From Chimonanthus salicifolius (taxonomy: Eukaryota > Streptophyta > Magnoliopsida > Laurales > Calycanthaceae), in NCBI GenBank assembly GCA_013350335.1, contig CM023542.1, positions 4,456,025 to 4,520,024 on the forward strand: a stretch of 64,000 bases of DNA, in the 5' to 3' direction. The notes beneath the pieces were generated by a model. That model made no database searches. It was not told the origin of the DNA and worked only from the letters and a program-made list of their open reading frames with translations. The position numbers and the translations under genes were made by a program. Shown here in pieces: positions 1 through 12,100 of this stretch (positions are counted from its first letter, which is position 1; every line of letters starts with the position of its first letter).

Positions 1-132
1 CAAGACAAGGGAGCCTTTGTTGTTGAAGCAGTAGTGGAAGCAAATGACATGTGTTTGACTGGCCGCAAGATCAACCTCAGCAGAAAAGTTGCTAAAAGAA
101 TGGCTTGTCAAGAGGCAATATCAAAATTGAAA
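1..132 (+). other. DCL4: DCL4 exon: C-terminal half of dsRBD1
   Basis: Forty-four codons are open from the window edge in frame 1. The donor is AAA|GTAAGT at 133, giving a phase 0 junction. The peptide ends in a basic amphipathic helix typical of a dsRBD C-terminus. Confidence 0.75.
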
Positions 133-3100
133 GTAAGTTCTCAAAGTCCATTTTGTTTCTTATATATTTTTCTCTTTCTTTCACTCAATACTAGAAAACT
201 GCACATAATGCATTCTTATGTTCTGTTCCATGCATATTTGTTAAGAATGGCCCTTGCAAGAACTTCTAGCCAAGGTGTTGCTCTTGCTTTATGAGGCTGG
301 AATAATGTCTGTAACAATCACTGGCCACGGCCAACATAACATACACATTTCAAAAATAATTTAACTAAATAAATATGTCTCTAAAGAGAGAGAGATTGGC
401 TGGGAAATCAAGAGTTTCTCTTCTCCTCCTATTCTTTTTTTCTTTCTTAGTGTTGCTTTTCTTTTTGTTCATTCTTTAGATCTTTACTTCTTTTCTATCA
501 GATATTTTCTTCTTTATATCTTTTCTGAGGTAACATGGTTGACCCATGAGTTCACCGATGTCCCGTGCAAGTCCATACCCATGCCCATGTCTAAGGTGCC
601 CAAATATGACTCTTGTAGGGTTGGGGTGAGTCCATGCAACTTCGTTCACCAACTAGTACTATGTCATCTACAAATAGCATACACCAGGACACTAAATCTT
701 GAATTGTCCATAACTAAAGTAAATAAATACAGGCTCCAAGCAAAATCTTGGTAGAATGCCACCCCAACTGAAAATTCTGCCATTCCACTTCACCCTGTCC
801 TAACACTATTGCCCCTCCGTAGATATCCTAATTTACTCTCAACATAATCGTTAGAAATGGTTCTATGGGTGTTAGATATGTTGTAAATGTTGTATTTTTC
901 ACATGTCTTATTATAGAGTTGACCTACAGATATCATTATGTGTAATTGATTCTTCTTTCTTTAGTTGCCACTTAGATTGGCTCAATGTATTCTATATATA
1001 CATGTATACTACTCTTTCTTTAAAACAAGAAATACAATATAGAGAGCTAATCTCTCAGCTTTCATCGCTTCTTTTCATTATTTTCATTATATCCCTAGTT
1101 TCGTCCCTACCTCTACTGTATTTGTGTACGGTTGACCTAGGGTTTCAGTCAAACAATGGCCCCATGTTGTTGTTTTTCCAGCACTGCTACCGGACGTCCG
1201 GAACAATGTTTTCTTCACAACTTGGGCTTGATCTTGGTTTCGTACTCTGTGGGGCCCACTTATCTTAGTTTTTGTAGATGTTATAACAAATTTTGGTTTA
1301 TTTTAGAATTTTTTTTTTTTTTTTGCATGATCTTTAAAATGGCATCTTCTAATTCTTCAAATCTGATGGATATTATCTTTTCTGATTCCCATCATATTGG
1401 AAAGATCATCACTGTACTTTTAAATGAGACCAATTACTTCCAATGGTCTCATTCGACAAAAATGTTCATCGATCCCAAGCGGAAATCTGATTATATTGAT
1501 GGTACTGCCATGGAACCTGCTGAGGATAGTCCCAAATACAAGGAATGGAAAGCAAGCTTTTTGGTTCACGGAAGAGTGAGAGAGATCAGAGAGAGAATGA
1601 GAGCGAAAGAGAGAACACAGTAAGAATGAGATATTCGTCCAGAGTAGGAGTGAGAGAGATCAGAGAGCAGGATGGAGTGACGAGGAACTCGGGTCCAGCG
1701 GGCGTTCGGAGAGACTGGATTGGGGAGCAAGAGGACGTGGGTGGGGAGGATTGGCAACAACCATAGGGGAGGAAGAGGAGAAATAGAGAAGATGACCCAT
1801 CAGTCACCCTGTTCGTGGCTAACCTGCCGGAGTTCACTACTAGGAGTTGGCTTCAGAGCCTCTTCAGACAATGGGGGACAGTTACAGACTCTTTTATACC
1901 AAAGAAGAAGGATCTCGCGGAACGTACCTTCTCTTTTGTAAGGATGGCTAGGGGAAGCTTTGTAGAGAACGAAACTGCAGCTCTGAACGAGAGGTTGTTG
2001 GATGGAAGGAAACTGCAGGTTAATCCTGCAAAGTTTAGGAGAGGGAAAAGTCCGGAGCAGACCCCCTAAGGTGATCAGAGTGCCCAAACCTGCTGCACAC
2101 CAAACAATAATTTCAGTCCAAGGGGAAGATAGGAGTAGGACAAGGCACCCCGTGAGTGGGCAGATGTCATCCAGAGTTCGTCTTTACAGAGGGCCATTGA
2201 CACTAAAAGTACAGGAAATTCTCTCTCTTCAGAGAGAGTAATTGAGCTCATGCCTACAGGGATGGAGGAGAAGGAGCTCAAAGAGTGGCTGTCAAAGGTA
2301 GTGGTTGCCGTTCTGTCAGTTTCCCTTTCTCGGATGCAACTAGTGTCCCTGCTGACCAGAGGATGGCCCTATCTGTTGCTTTTTGCAGTCAGATTGGTGT
2401 TGATAACTTCTTGGTATCCTTGTCGGATGAAGGAGAAGTGGAGAAAATTCAGCACCTTTCTTCATCTAAATTCAGGATTCTTGGTGTGTCAGTTTCTTTG
2501 ATTTATCAGTTACTATTATTGTATTTTCCAATTTAGTCCTTTCCTTAATTGGTGCTTACCAATATTGTACTTACCAACTTTAGAGTTTTCCTCTTTTAGT
2601 TTATCTTCCATATTTGTATTTCATTTCTCTATAAATATAAATAACAGGTTTCTCATTGATTAAGGAAGACACACCATATTATCAGTGTTTTATTCTACAT
2701 GGTATCAGCCAAAAGATCCAAAACTTTCCGAGGGTTGACTTTCATCTCGTGAGAAAGAGACCCACCTTCGTAGCTTTTTACTCTCCCTCTGCTGGTTCCA
2801 CCAACACCAGCAGAGGGAGGTTCTGTTGCTTTCCAGATCTCTGCTTCCGCCAGCATCTCTGTTGCCTCCGACGTCTCTGCTGGTGGCTGTTTAAGACAGA
2901 AGACAGGGCGAGATTGAACAGATTTCTTCACCGTATGCGTTTAGATCTACAACTTTGGCTACTCACATCAATCTGAAGCACGCGAGAGAGAAGACCTGTA
3001 GATCTGAACCAGATCTGAGTTTTTTTTTTTTTCTCTGTCAACAGATTGGTTTTTTGCTCATGCTGGAGATAATAACTGCGCCTCTCTGCTGATCTGTTGC

Positions 3101-6100
3101 CTTTACAGTTCAGATCTGTAACTGCTAATCTCAGTTGGATCTGAGAACAAATCTTGCTGGAAAGGGGGCTCTGACAACAAAGGTCTCTGTTTTTTTTTTG
3201 TTTGGGCAAAGGAAAGATTATAGCTCTGCTTTCTTCATCCAGATTTGAGTTTCTGCCCTTTCTGGAATCTCGAGGACTCTGCACACCCTATCTGATCTTG
3301 CGAGCATCGCTTGTTCTGCCTCACTGCAGTCCTGTTGTTCGTGTTGGGCACTGATCAGACCCTGCAACCATCTCCTTCATATCTGAGAAAACCAACTGGA
3401 TCTGCTCGTCCCTTCACGCTCGATCCAGAAAATCTGAGTTGTTGTTACCTCCATCGTCTGGGCTCTGCTGCACTTAATCAAGTTTTTTTTTTGTTTTGCT
3501 CATGTTTCAGTGCCCAGATCTCATGTTCTCACACTGCTTGCTGCCTCGCTGCATCTTGGATCTGCACCATTGCTTGTTGGCCCATCTACTTGCTGTTTGC
3601 AGCCTCTCACAGATCCGACGGTGGGTCCCCACCACTGCTGTTTGCAGCATCTCTTGTTTTCACTGTGTGTAAAACCGACACAGATCTCATTGTTGCGTTC
3701 CTCTGCAGCCGTGCCTTGGTGTGTGGTATTCCGTCAGAGCCTCCTATTCACCCAGATCTGTTGGTTTGCTCCTCTCTTCGTTCTTGCTGATCTGCGCCAT
3801 CCAGATATGAGAGTTCTGGCCGCAACTGGCTGCGTCCAGATCTGTTCTTATCAAGCCCTTGCTGCCTTCTATTGCGCATGTGGGAAAAGAGACAGACGAC
3901 CTTGGCTGCATAATAATCATATCTGCTACATGCAGATTTTTTTACTGACGAGCGGCACTTGTTGTTGGGCTTTGTCTCTTCTTGCCAACGCCAGCAACCC
4001 CTTCTCCATCTCTTCCCTCCCTTCCTTTTGTTTGCCAAACGATCCCCCATTTTCCCTCCAGATCTGCTTCTCCAACCTTTTGACCTCTCCTTTCAGAAAC
4101 ATTTTTTCCCTGCATTTTGTGGGTGGTTCATTTGGCCATCTCTATTTGTTCCCTTAGATCTGTAGTCTTTTTCAGATTTGAACTCATCAGTCCCACAACT
4201 CTACCATCATGTGTATGGTGCAATTTTGAGTTTGAATACCAGTGGAATCCTCTAAGACCTATTCTATGGTCTTGTTGACTGGAGGTTTTAGTTTTTCTCC
4301 GTTTTGCTGTTCATGCCCATGTTACTCTTCCTCGTCGGACTTCGGTTTCTTCTTCGGATTAGTTTCTCTATGCGGCGGACTTTTGTAGCGGATTTTTATG
4401 CCTTTTATGCTTACCAACGATTCTTCCCTTTGCAGCTAGTACTTTCCGGCATTAGATCCGGCCACCAGAACATTTTTAGTCGGCGGGATCCCTCATTTTC
4501 CCTACCGTTCTTTGGAGATCTATACATTTGTACGGTGGAGTTGCAATCTTGCTGTTTCCAGCACTGTGTATCCACTGTTTTTTCTCCAGTATTTGTTTCA
4601 GTACATGCTGCTGCAAGACGTCAACTTGTTCCAGGCTTCGACTAGGCTCTGTTTTTGGAGATTCTTGTTGATTTGCTTTCACTCCAATCAGATGGCATTA
4701 TCATTGGATCGTCAAGTTCAATATGTTCAACTTCAAGCGGGACCCACTTGAGCTTGTGGGGTGGTGTTGAGATATATTTAGTAGTTTCTTTGATTTATCA
4801 ATTACTATTATTGTATTTTCCAATTTAGTCTTTTCCTTAATTGGTGCTTACCAATATTGTACTTACCAACTTTAGAGTTTTCCTCTTTTAGTTTATCTTC
4901 CATATTTGTATTTCATTTCTCTATAAATATAAATCACAGGTCTCTCCTTGATTAAGGAAGACACACCATATTATCAGTGTCTTATTCTACAGGCCTAACC
5001 TACTGCGGCACTCTAGGAATGTCTAGGTGAGATGCTTTGGCTATCCATGGGAAGGTTGGTCGAAGAACCTTATCCGAGCTTTTGGGCAGTGAATCGAGAA
5101 TTTGGTGGGGGTTTATCATCGAAATCTCAACAAGTGTAATGACCTGTCCCGCTAGCATGATATTGTCCTCTCTGGGCCTCACACACAGCCCGCACGACTT
5201 TCAATTGGCGAGCCAACCCACTGTTTCTCCCAAAAGGCCTCATGCTAGAAGGAAGAACGTACCACTTATATACCAAGGAATTCCCAATGCAACTATCAAT
5301 ATGGACTTTTTGGGGTGGGATATTACAATCTACCCCCCTTAAAGCCAGAGCCGTCCCTGGCTCTGCACACACAACAACCAAGCCCACACCCTCAGACAAA
5401 GAGTTGAATCATTCTCTGATACCATTTGTAACGACTCGTTCCGCTAGAATGATATTGTCCGCTCTGGGCCTCACACACAACCCGCACCGCTTTCAATTGG
5501 CGAACCAACCCACTGTTTCTTCCAAAATGCCTCATGCTAGAAGGAGGAAGGTACCACTTATATACCAGGGAATTTCCAATGAAACTAGCAATATGGGACT
5601 TTTTGGGGTGGGATATTACAATCTACCCCCCTTAAAGCCAGAGCCGTTCCTGGCTTTGCACACACAACAACCAAGCCCACACCCTCAGGTAGAGAGTTGA
5701 AGCATTTTCTGATACCATTTGTAACGACCCATCCTGCTAGCATGATATTGTCTGCTTTGGGCCTTACATACAGTCCACACGATTTTCAATTGGCGAGCCA
5801 ACCCACTGTTGCTCCTAAAAGGCCTCATGCTAGAAGGAGGAAGGCTACCACTTATATACCAGAGAATTTCTAATGCAACTAGCAATGTGGGACTTTTTGG
5901 GGTAGGGTATTACAACAGGGAGGATTATCCCTCCCTTTATTTTTTGCTAGAAATAGGGGCCCATGAAAGAATCCCTTCCTCGGTGAATCTGTGTATCAAC
6001 GACGACTCCTCCTAAATCACGATGAGGGAGTCGGAAACTCCAGTGGATTGGACGGAAATCCTGCCAGAAAACACGTTCTGCATCGGAAGGGGTTCAGTCT

Positions 6101-9100
6101 CCTCCACTGAGAGAGCTCTAAGAGAGATGCCACGTGTCGAGCATGCTGCAAGTAAGCAATTCAAGGCGAGAGAATACTCGGCAGGCGAGGCAGCAAAGAG
6201 GAACCGATGGTCCAATGGTGGAGATAGGCGTGATGGGGAGATTTCCTTCAACGGCGCATGCAATGCCTTAGAGCAAAGAATGAGAGGCAATTCTTTTTGT
6301 CTCGGTAATAAGGAAACTATCGCAGGCAATGATGGAATTAAATCAACTTATCCTGGTTGGGGGACCAAAGGTTCTTTCCTCGGATATGGGCCTGGCCTTT
6401 CTTTTCTAAGGCCCAGTTTCCAGGAGAGTGGCTCACTCTCACGGGCCTTTACTCTGAGAATCAGCAGCAATCCTGGTGCCTATTTCGTTGGGGATGGGGG
6501 GCTTTATTCAGCAGTCTCCTTTGGCAACTGACCTCAATCCACTTCCATAGTTAAAAGTGGCAAACCCAGGTGGAGCAGTTCACTCCCTCCTCCCTCCACT
6601 ATCGTCACTAACACTGGTGAAGGCAGGGGAAGACTCCGCAAGGAGATTTTGGTCCCTCAGCAAGCGAAGTAGGGTGTTTTTTCCTTTCCCCTGTTTCCTC
6701 TCTGCATGGTAGTGGGTTTTGCAAAAGTGGCGAGGAAGGAGCCACCGGTTCTTAATGCGTTGTTGCAGAGGTTGATCAGGCATTCTTGAAGGTGAGAGAA
6801 TCTGAAGATATTGAGAGGACTTAGGAAAGTGAGGAGGACAATCAGATGGAAACAGTTGATGATCTGAGCTCTGCTTTGCAACACCTCTTCAGAGAAGACA
6901 ATCTGCTGGGTAGTAATACAGTCAGGGAGTCAGAAGTGGTAATAGGACCCTAACTTGGTAGATCTGAGAAACCAAGGTTACTTGGAAAAAGTTAGCAAAG
7001 AAATTTTGAAAATTGGCAGGGCTTTGGGAATAAACCTCAGCTCCAATACTAAGGCTGAAGATACTCTCAAGCTAATGGAAAACCTTGCAGATCTTCGTCC
7101 ATATCCTCAAGAAGTTCAAAAGAAAAAAGAGAAAAAATAATTCATGCTTACATTAAAGGAGTAAATAATTTGTTTAAAGTTTACATCAGAAGGAGGAGGC
7201 TGCAGGGCAAAAGATCTGGAGGTAGCCGTGTTTCTCAATGAAGATCATATCATGGAACGTTAGGGGTCTTGGACTCCAGGAGAAGAGGCGTGCTATTCCC
7301 CTATTTATCAGAAAGAATAGGGTGGATATCTTGTCGTCGCATGAAACAAAAAGAGTAGAAATGAACAGTGGACCTGCTGAGAGAAATTTGGGTTGCAAGG
7401 GACTATGACAGTTTCTGTAAACCGTCGAAGGGCCTCTCTGGAGGCCTGCTCACTGTATGGAATCCAGCCGTTTTACAGGTATCCACAAGGAGGTTGGATG
7501 CAAGATCTGTCTCTATTAAAGGTGTATTGGTGAATGAGGATGGCGAAGTCACTATCACTAACGTGTATGGTCCAAACTGCGGAGGGTGACTGGGAAATCT
7601 TTTGGACTGAATTGGAAGATATCAGATGTTGGGGCTCAAACAATGGTGCTTGGGGGGAGATCTCAACATTGTTAGATTTCCGTCAGAAAGAAAAGGAGGT
7701 AGGGGGTATACAAGGGGAATGGTAACCTTCTCGGAATTCATTGACAAAAATGAGGTTGATCGACCTTCCTCTCATTGGGGGCCGTTTTACTTGGTCTAAT
7801 GGACAGTTGAAGGGCGGCAATGAGTAGATTGGATAGATTCCTTGTTTCAGTAGAGTGGGGATGCTGAGTTTCCTACTGCTAGTCAGCTGAAGCTTTTCTG
7901 CCTAATTTCGGATCATTGTCCCATCATGCTTGATTCGGAGGAGATTGACTGGGCTCTGATATCGTTCCGATTTAGCAACGCTTGGCTGCTTGAGCCTAAG
8001 TTTGTTGAACTTGTGAAGGAATTTGTGGGGCAGTTTTACATTCAAGGATGTGGAGGGTTTGTATTATCCAGGAAACTGAATTTGTTGAAATCAAAGATTA
8101 AGGAGTGGGTGACATCGACAAGTTGTACAGTGAGAGATAGAAAAGACATGTCTCTTCTTGAACTGGAGAGTTGGAATAGGTTGGAAGAGGAGAGAGACTT
8201 TAATGAAGAGGAGCTAGAAGCTAAGAAAGTCATCAAATCTTCTCTTTGCGATTGCCTTAGATTGGAGGAAGTGGAACGGAGGCAAAAGTCGAGGGCTTTG
8301 TGGCTTAAGGAGGGGACAAAAACACAAGATTCTTTCACTCATGTGCAAATGCGAGAAGAAACTTGAATTGCATGAGGTCCATAGCTGTGGATGGGAGGCG
8401 TATTACAGAAAAGGTTGGTACTAGGGAGGCAGTTGTGCGTCATTTCTCGGCTATCTTTCAGCATTTTTCTGAACCGTCGCTGCCTCCTCCTGCTCACCCA
8501 TCGATGCCTCCTTCGCCCCCCTCTCCTGGTCCTTCTTTGTCATCTACCATAAAGTTGTGAAAACTAGACCAAAGCCATGATTACATGCAAGTACATGACA
8601 ATTGCAATCTCCATTACTACCCAGGCTTTCTTGTCCAAATATCCAATCAATTAATAGAAGTTGAGAAGTGTCTTTTCTCTTACATGTATTTATAGGCTTG
8701 GCTTAAACATAGAAAGTCCTAATGCACTTCTCCAGAGTTCATATCCCATGTGAATTGGTCTTCATAGTCACACAATTAAATCCAACTAATAGGTTACATC
8801 ACCAAAGGAGTGTTAGAAGAATGCACCTGCATATCACTGGACTGCTGGTGTACGACCTACATTTTGTTTACCTGTAGTTTGTCTTGTTTGCAGTAGATAA
8901 TGTTAGATCTCATGTTTCCCCTTCAATTAAGGATTTTTTTTTTCTTTTGCTAGAAAAATCCCTTAATTGGGGGATTTAATTTATTATAATTAGTTCGTAA
9001 TTCCTCTCTTGGCTCTTTATAATTCCATTTTTATCTCAAAATGAGATATAGCAGAATCTCCACATCTTTTCTTGTCTCTCTGTATCTTCTATTGTGACAT

Positions 9101-12100
9101 GGTATGCAGATCAGGAGTCTTGGCTTCATTTTAGAATCAAAGCTCTCGCTTTAAGGAATCTCTCTGTTATTTCAGCAAGAGGGAACTGATCTTGCTGTTT
9201 TTCTAATAGAGCCATCCCAGCCACTGACAGTAGCTCTGCAGGCACTTAGGGGATTGTATCTCTCTTCAAATAGATAGTTATTTTCTGATACTTTTTGGTG
9301 ATCATCTCATTTAGATGCCTGAGCCATCTCAGCTAGTTGTCTATTGCTCTGTTGGGCACGCCATTAATTCACCTCATCCATTTGTTTTCTTTTTCTTTTT
9401 TATATTTATCTTCACTCCTCCCTCTCCTCTGCAAAAGTCAGCTCTTTTCCCTCTCTTTAATTCAGCCAAGACACTGTTCTATCAAAGGTTTTTAATTTTT
9501 TATTTTTAAAAAGACATCTCTACCATCCATTGATATTCCTGTTTTTTTATGAGAAAAGGGCTTCTGGGTTTCTTTTTCTTCTAATCACTTCCCTTTTTTT
9601 TTTCGTTCTTTTCCCCAATTTTTTTTTTTTATTGTTTTACTGCACAATTCTTCCTCATAGAACCTGTTAGGAACTGTTGGTGCTTTAAATTGTTTCTGCT
9701 GCAATGTTTCTCTCAATTTCTCTATGCAATATCTTGATCTAAATCATCTCTAGATTAGCTGCATATCTCTTTTCAACTTGAGAGTAAAGGATTATGGTGA
9801 AAAGATCCAATTTGTATGCCCATAGGATATTGAGACCTCCAGAAATTTGATTGAGGCTTGGTGTTCCTTTAAGCCATTGATCAGTCTCAATTTAGAGTTC
9901 AAGCTCATCCAAGCACAAGTCCTTAATAATACTCCTCTCACTCCACTTGTTGTTTAAACTATTGTTATCTTACTCTATTTATCATATGAAATTGGCTCAT
10001 GTTGTTCAAGTTTGTCGAAAGGTCCTGGTTCTTGTGCAAGACAGGCAAAGGATACTTGGAAAATTTTTGGAAGAAAAAACAAGTTAAAGGAGATAGGTTT
10101 TGTATGCACTGTAAGGGGTGAAATCACTTCAATGTGTTGGATTCTTCGTGGGAGGCCTGCCTAAACACCAGGCTCATCATGCTTCAATTGGCTCAAGTGG
10201 ATCACGTCCCATTCCAAATCCTGGGGTAACAGATCCATCTAGGGAGCTTGTTCAAATAAATCATTGTGAATGTAAATCTCTACTCCAATATATGGCTCAG
10301 AGGTAACTTTGATTCTGAAGGATCTTTCTATGCTTGTTTGGTGCAATTAGGTAATGTGGCACCACCTGCAGTTGTGTCCTCTCCTAGGAGACCTTGGCTA
10401 CTTGACTCAAGGACTACTGATCACATGCTTCCATCAAATTCTTTTTGGAGCCTTTTTTATTCTGAATTGTCTCTTTTTGAATTTAGGATTGAGCAACTTT
10501 ATATTTCATTCTTTTTTATAATTGTCTCATGGTTTATGAATTTGAAGAGGGGCCTATGGTTTGTTATGTGTATTTCGGCTTGGGTATTTTGTTTTGCATC
10601 CACCAAACATGACCTGGAAGTTGTATCACTGTGGCTGGAGCCAGATTTCATTTTGATCTACTCACGTAAAATATCCAAAATTCACATTGACATATGACAT
10701 GTGATTGTGCATCAGGCAGTACCCTACCAAGGATGTGCCAATACAAAACATTTGCCTCGTTTTACATTCCAAGCCTTATGACCTAAGGCAATGAAATACA
10801 TGATTGTATTCAAATATGTCAATACATCATTGTCTTAGATTTGAGTGCCCTGAGTTGACAAATGATCCCCTCTATTTGGTGGACCCGTTTTATCCTATGA
10901 CATGTCATATGTCATATTATTTGAAGAATCACAAAGGCAGTAAATCATAGGTGTTGACACAAATTTATCAAATTATATTGATATTCAAGGATGAGTATGA
11001 AAGAGGACAGTATTGTGTATGCTGATTCTAAACATTGGAACGATGGCTCATCCTTAGGGAACCTGCCCAATTCCCCTTTTACAATTAAAGAACTTTAAGC
11101 ATTGCTTCTAATTTAGAGATTACATGAGCTTACAAGAACCTTGAAATTTTGAGTTGTCTAAGTTTTGTGGAGGGTGAAAGAGCACAGTATTGTGTACTGC
11201 ATCCTATCACACCTTAGGACTATTTGGCATTACATTTTGTTAAGATTGGACTTGATTAGTTAAGTTGATCTGAGTAGTTATATCTTTGATTCAGTTGTAA
11301 CCAATTTATTAGTATATGAGAGAGGTTGACTGCTGTGGTCAACACTCTCCTTCTCTCAAATTCTTCCTCTGTTCCCTGTTAATCACACAGATGACTCCCA
11401 TTAATGAAAATTTTACTGTGGTCTTTCAGGCTCAAGGTTTCAGACTTAAAAGTAAATCCCTGGAGGAAATTGTTAGGTCTTCTTGTAAACAAGAAGCAAG
11501 ACTTATAGGCTTTGATGAGACACCAACAAAGTTTGATGTTGCTGACACTGTTCTATTAGAGGACTTTCAACTTAAAGAGACTGGAGAGGCATCTTCATCT
11601 GTCAGTGACCACAATACCTGCAGCAAAGCAAGTGGCAATGAGACTAGGATAGCTTGCTTCAACTTGCAGCAATCAAACAACCCCTGTAAAAGCCCTTGGA
11701 AAGTTCGCTTCATCACTTGGAAACAGCTATACTACCCACACCAAAGCCCAAGGTAAAGTATCTGATCTTCCAACGAAATCTGCAGAAAGGTATCGTGGAG
11801 AGACCAGTGAAGCCAGTAGCCCCGACATTGACAAACACAGTGCAGGTATGGCTGAAGTGCTTGACATAGATTGAAGGGTATCTATTGCCCATAGTTCACC
11901 TAATCAAGGCACTGCAACACCATTTTGTGCACTTTCAAAATAATCAAGACTTACAGTACACGTGTGCACCCTACACCCTGTCTAAAACTTGGAAAAAACT
12001 TAACTGACCTTCCGGAGTCAACTGGACTGAAATGGGTGTCGAAGTCTAATTAGTGAGCAAATTTGTTCAAGTTTTTTCGAGTCAAGTTGGTAAACTCAAA

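Larger units (their letters stand above)
2487..4991 (+). mobile_element. Non-autonomous Copia-type LTR element (LARD-like) nested in the LINE
   Basis: Two direct repeats of about 210-227 bp (2491-2699 and 4765-4991) share nearly every base. The 3' copy has TG...CA ends (TGTTGAGATATA to TTCTACA). The 5' copy lacks its first ~15 bases. TGGTATCAGCC directly after 2699 is a primer-binding site for initiator methionine tRNA. A G-rich tract (GTGGGGTGGTG) precedes the 3' LTR. The 2.07 kb interior has no gag or pol similarity. No target duplication is visible. Confidence 0.8.
1570..8560 (+). mobile_element. L1-type plant LINE, degenerate, lacking RT, with two nested insertions
   Basis: The element survives in three pieces: about 1570-2486, 4992-5134 and 5915-8560. 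ORF1 has an RRM-like domain (VTLFVANLPEFTTR at 1803, then FIPKKKDLAERTFSFVR and LLDGRKLQVNPAKFRR). ORF2 starts near 7240 with the AP-endonuclease signature ISWNVRGLG, followed by HETKR, GGRFTWSNG (7783), RLDRFLVS (7828) and SDHCPIML (7911). Many stops and shifts break both ORFs. The copy ends near 8560 before any reverse transcriptase. 3' loss is unusual for LINEs, which normally lose their 5' end, so a later deletion is likely. Confidence 0.8.

Noticed and set aside
903..1268. 121-codon open frame near the Copia fragment
   Set aside because: Low-complexity hydrophobic peptide from AT-rich LTR-like DNA, with no domain.
3311..4157. Overlapping Cys/Ser-rich open frames in the LARD interior
   Set aside because: Several frames are open together because of C/T-rich, stop-poor repeat DNA; none matches gag or pol.
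5242..5885. Open frames across the TRIM array
   Set aside because: They read through repeated LTRs with no protein similarity.
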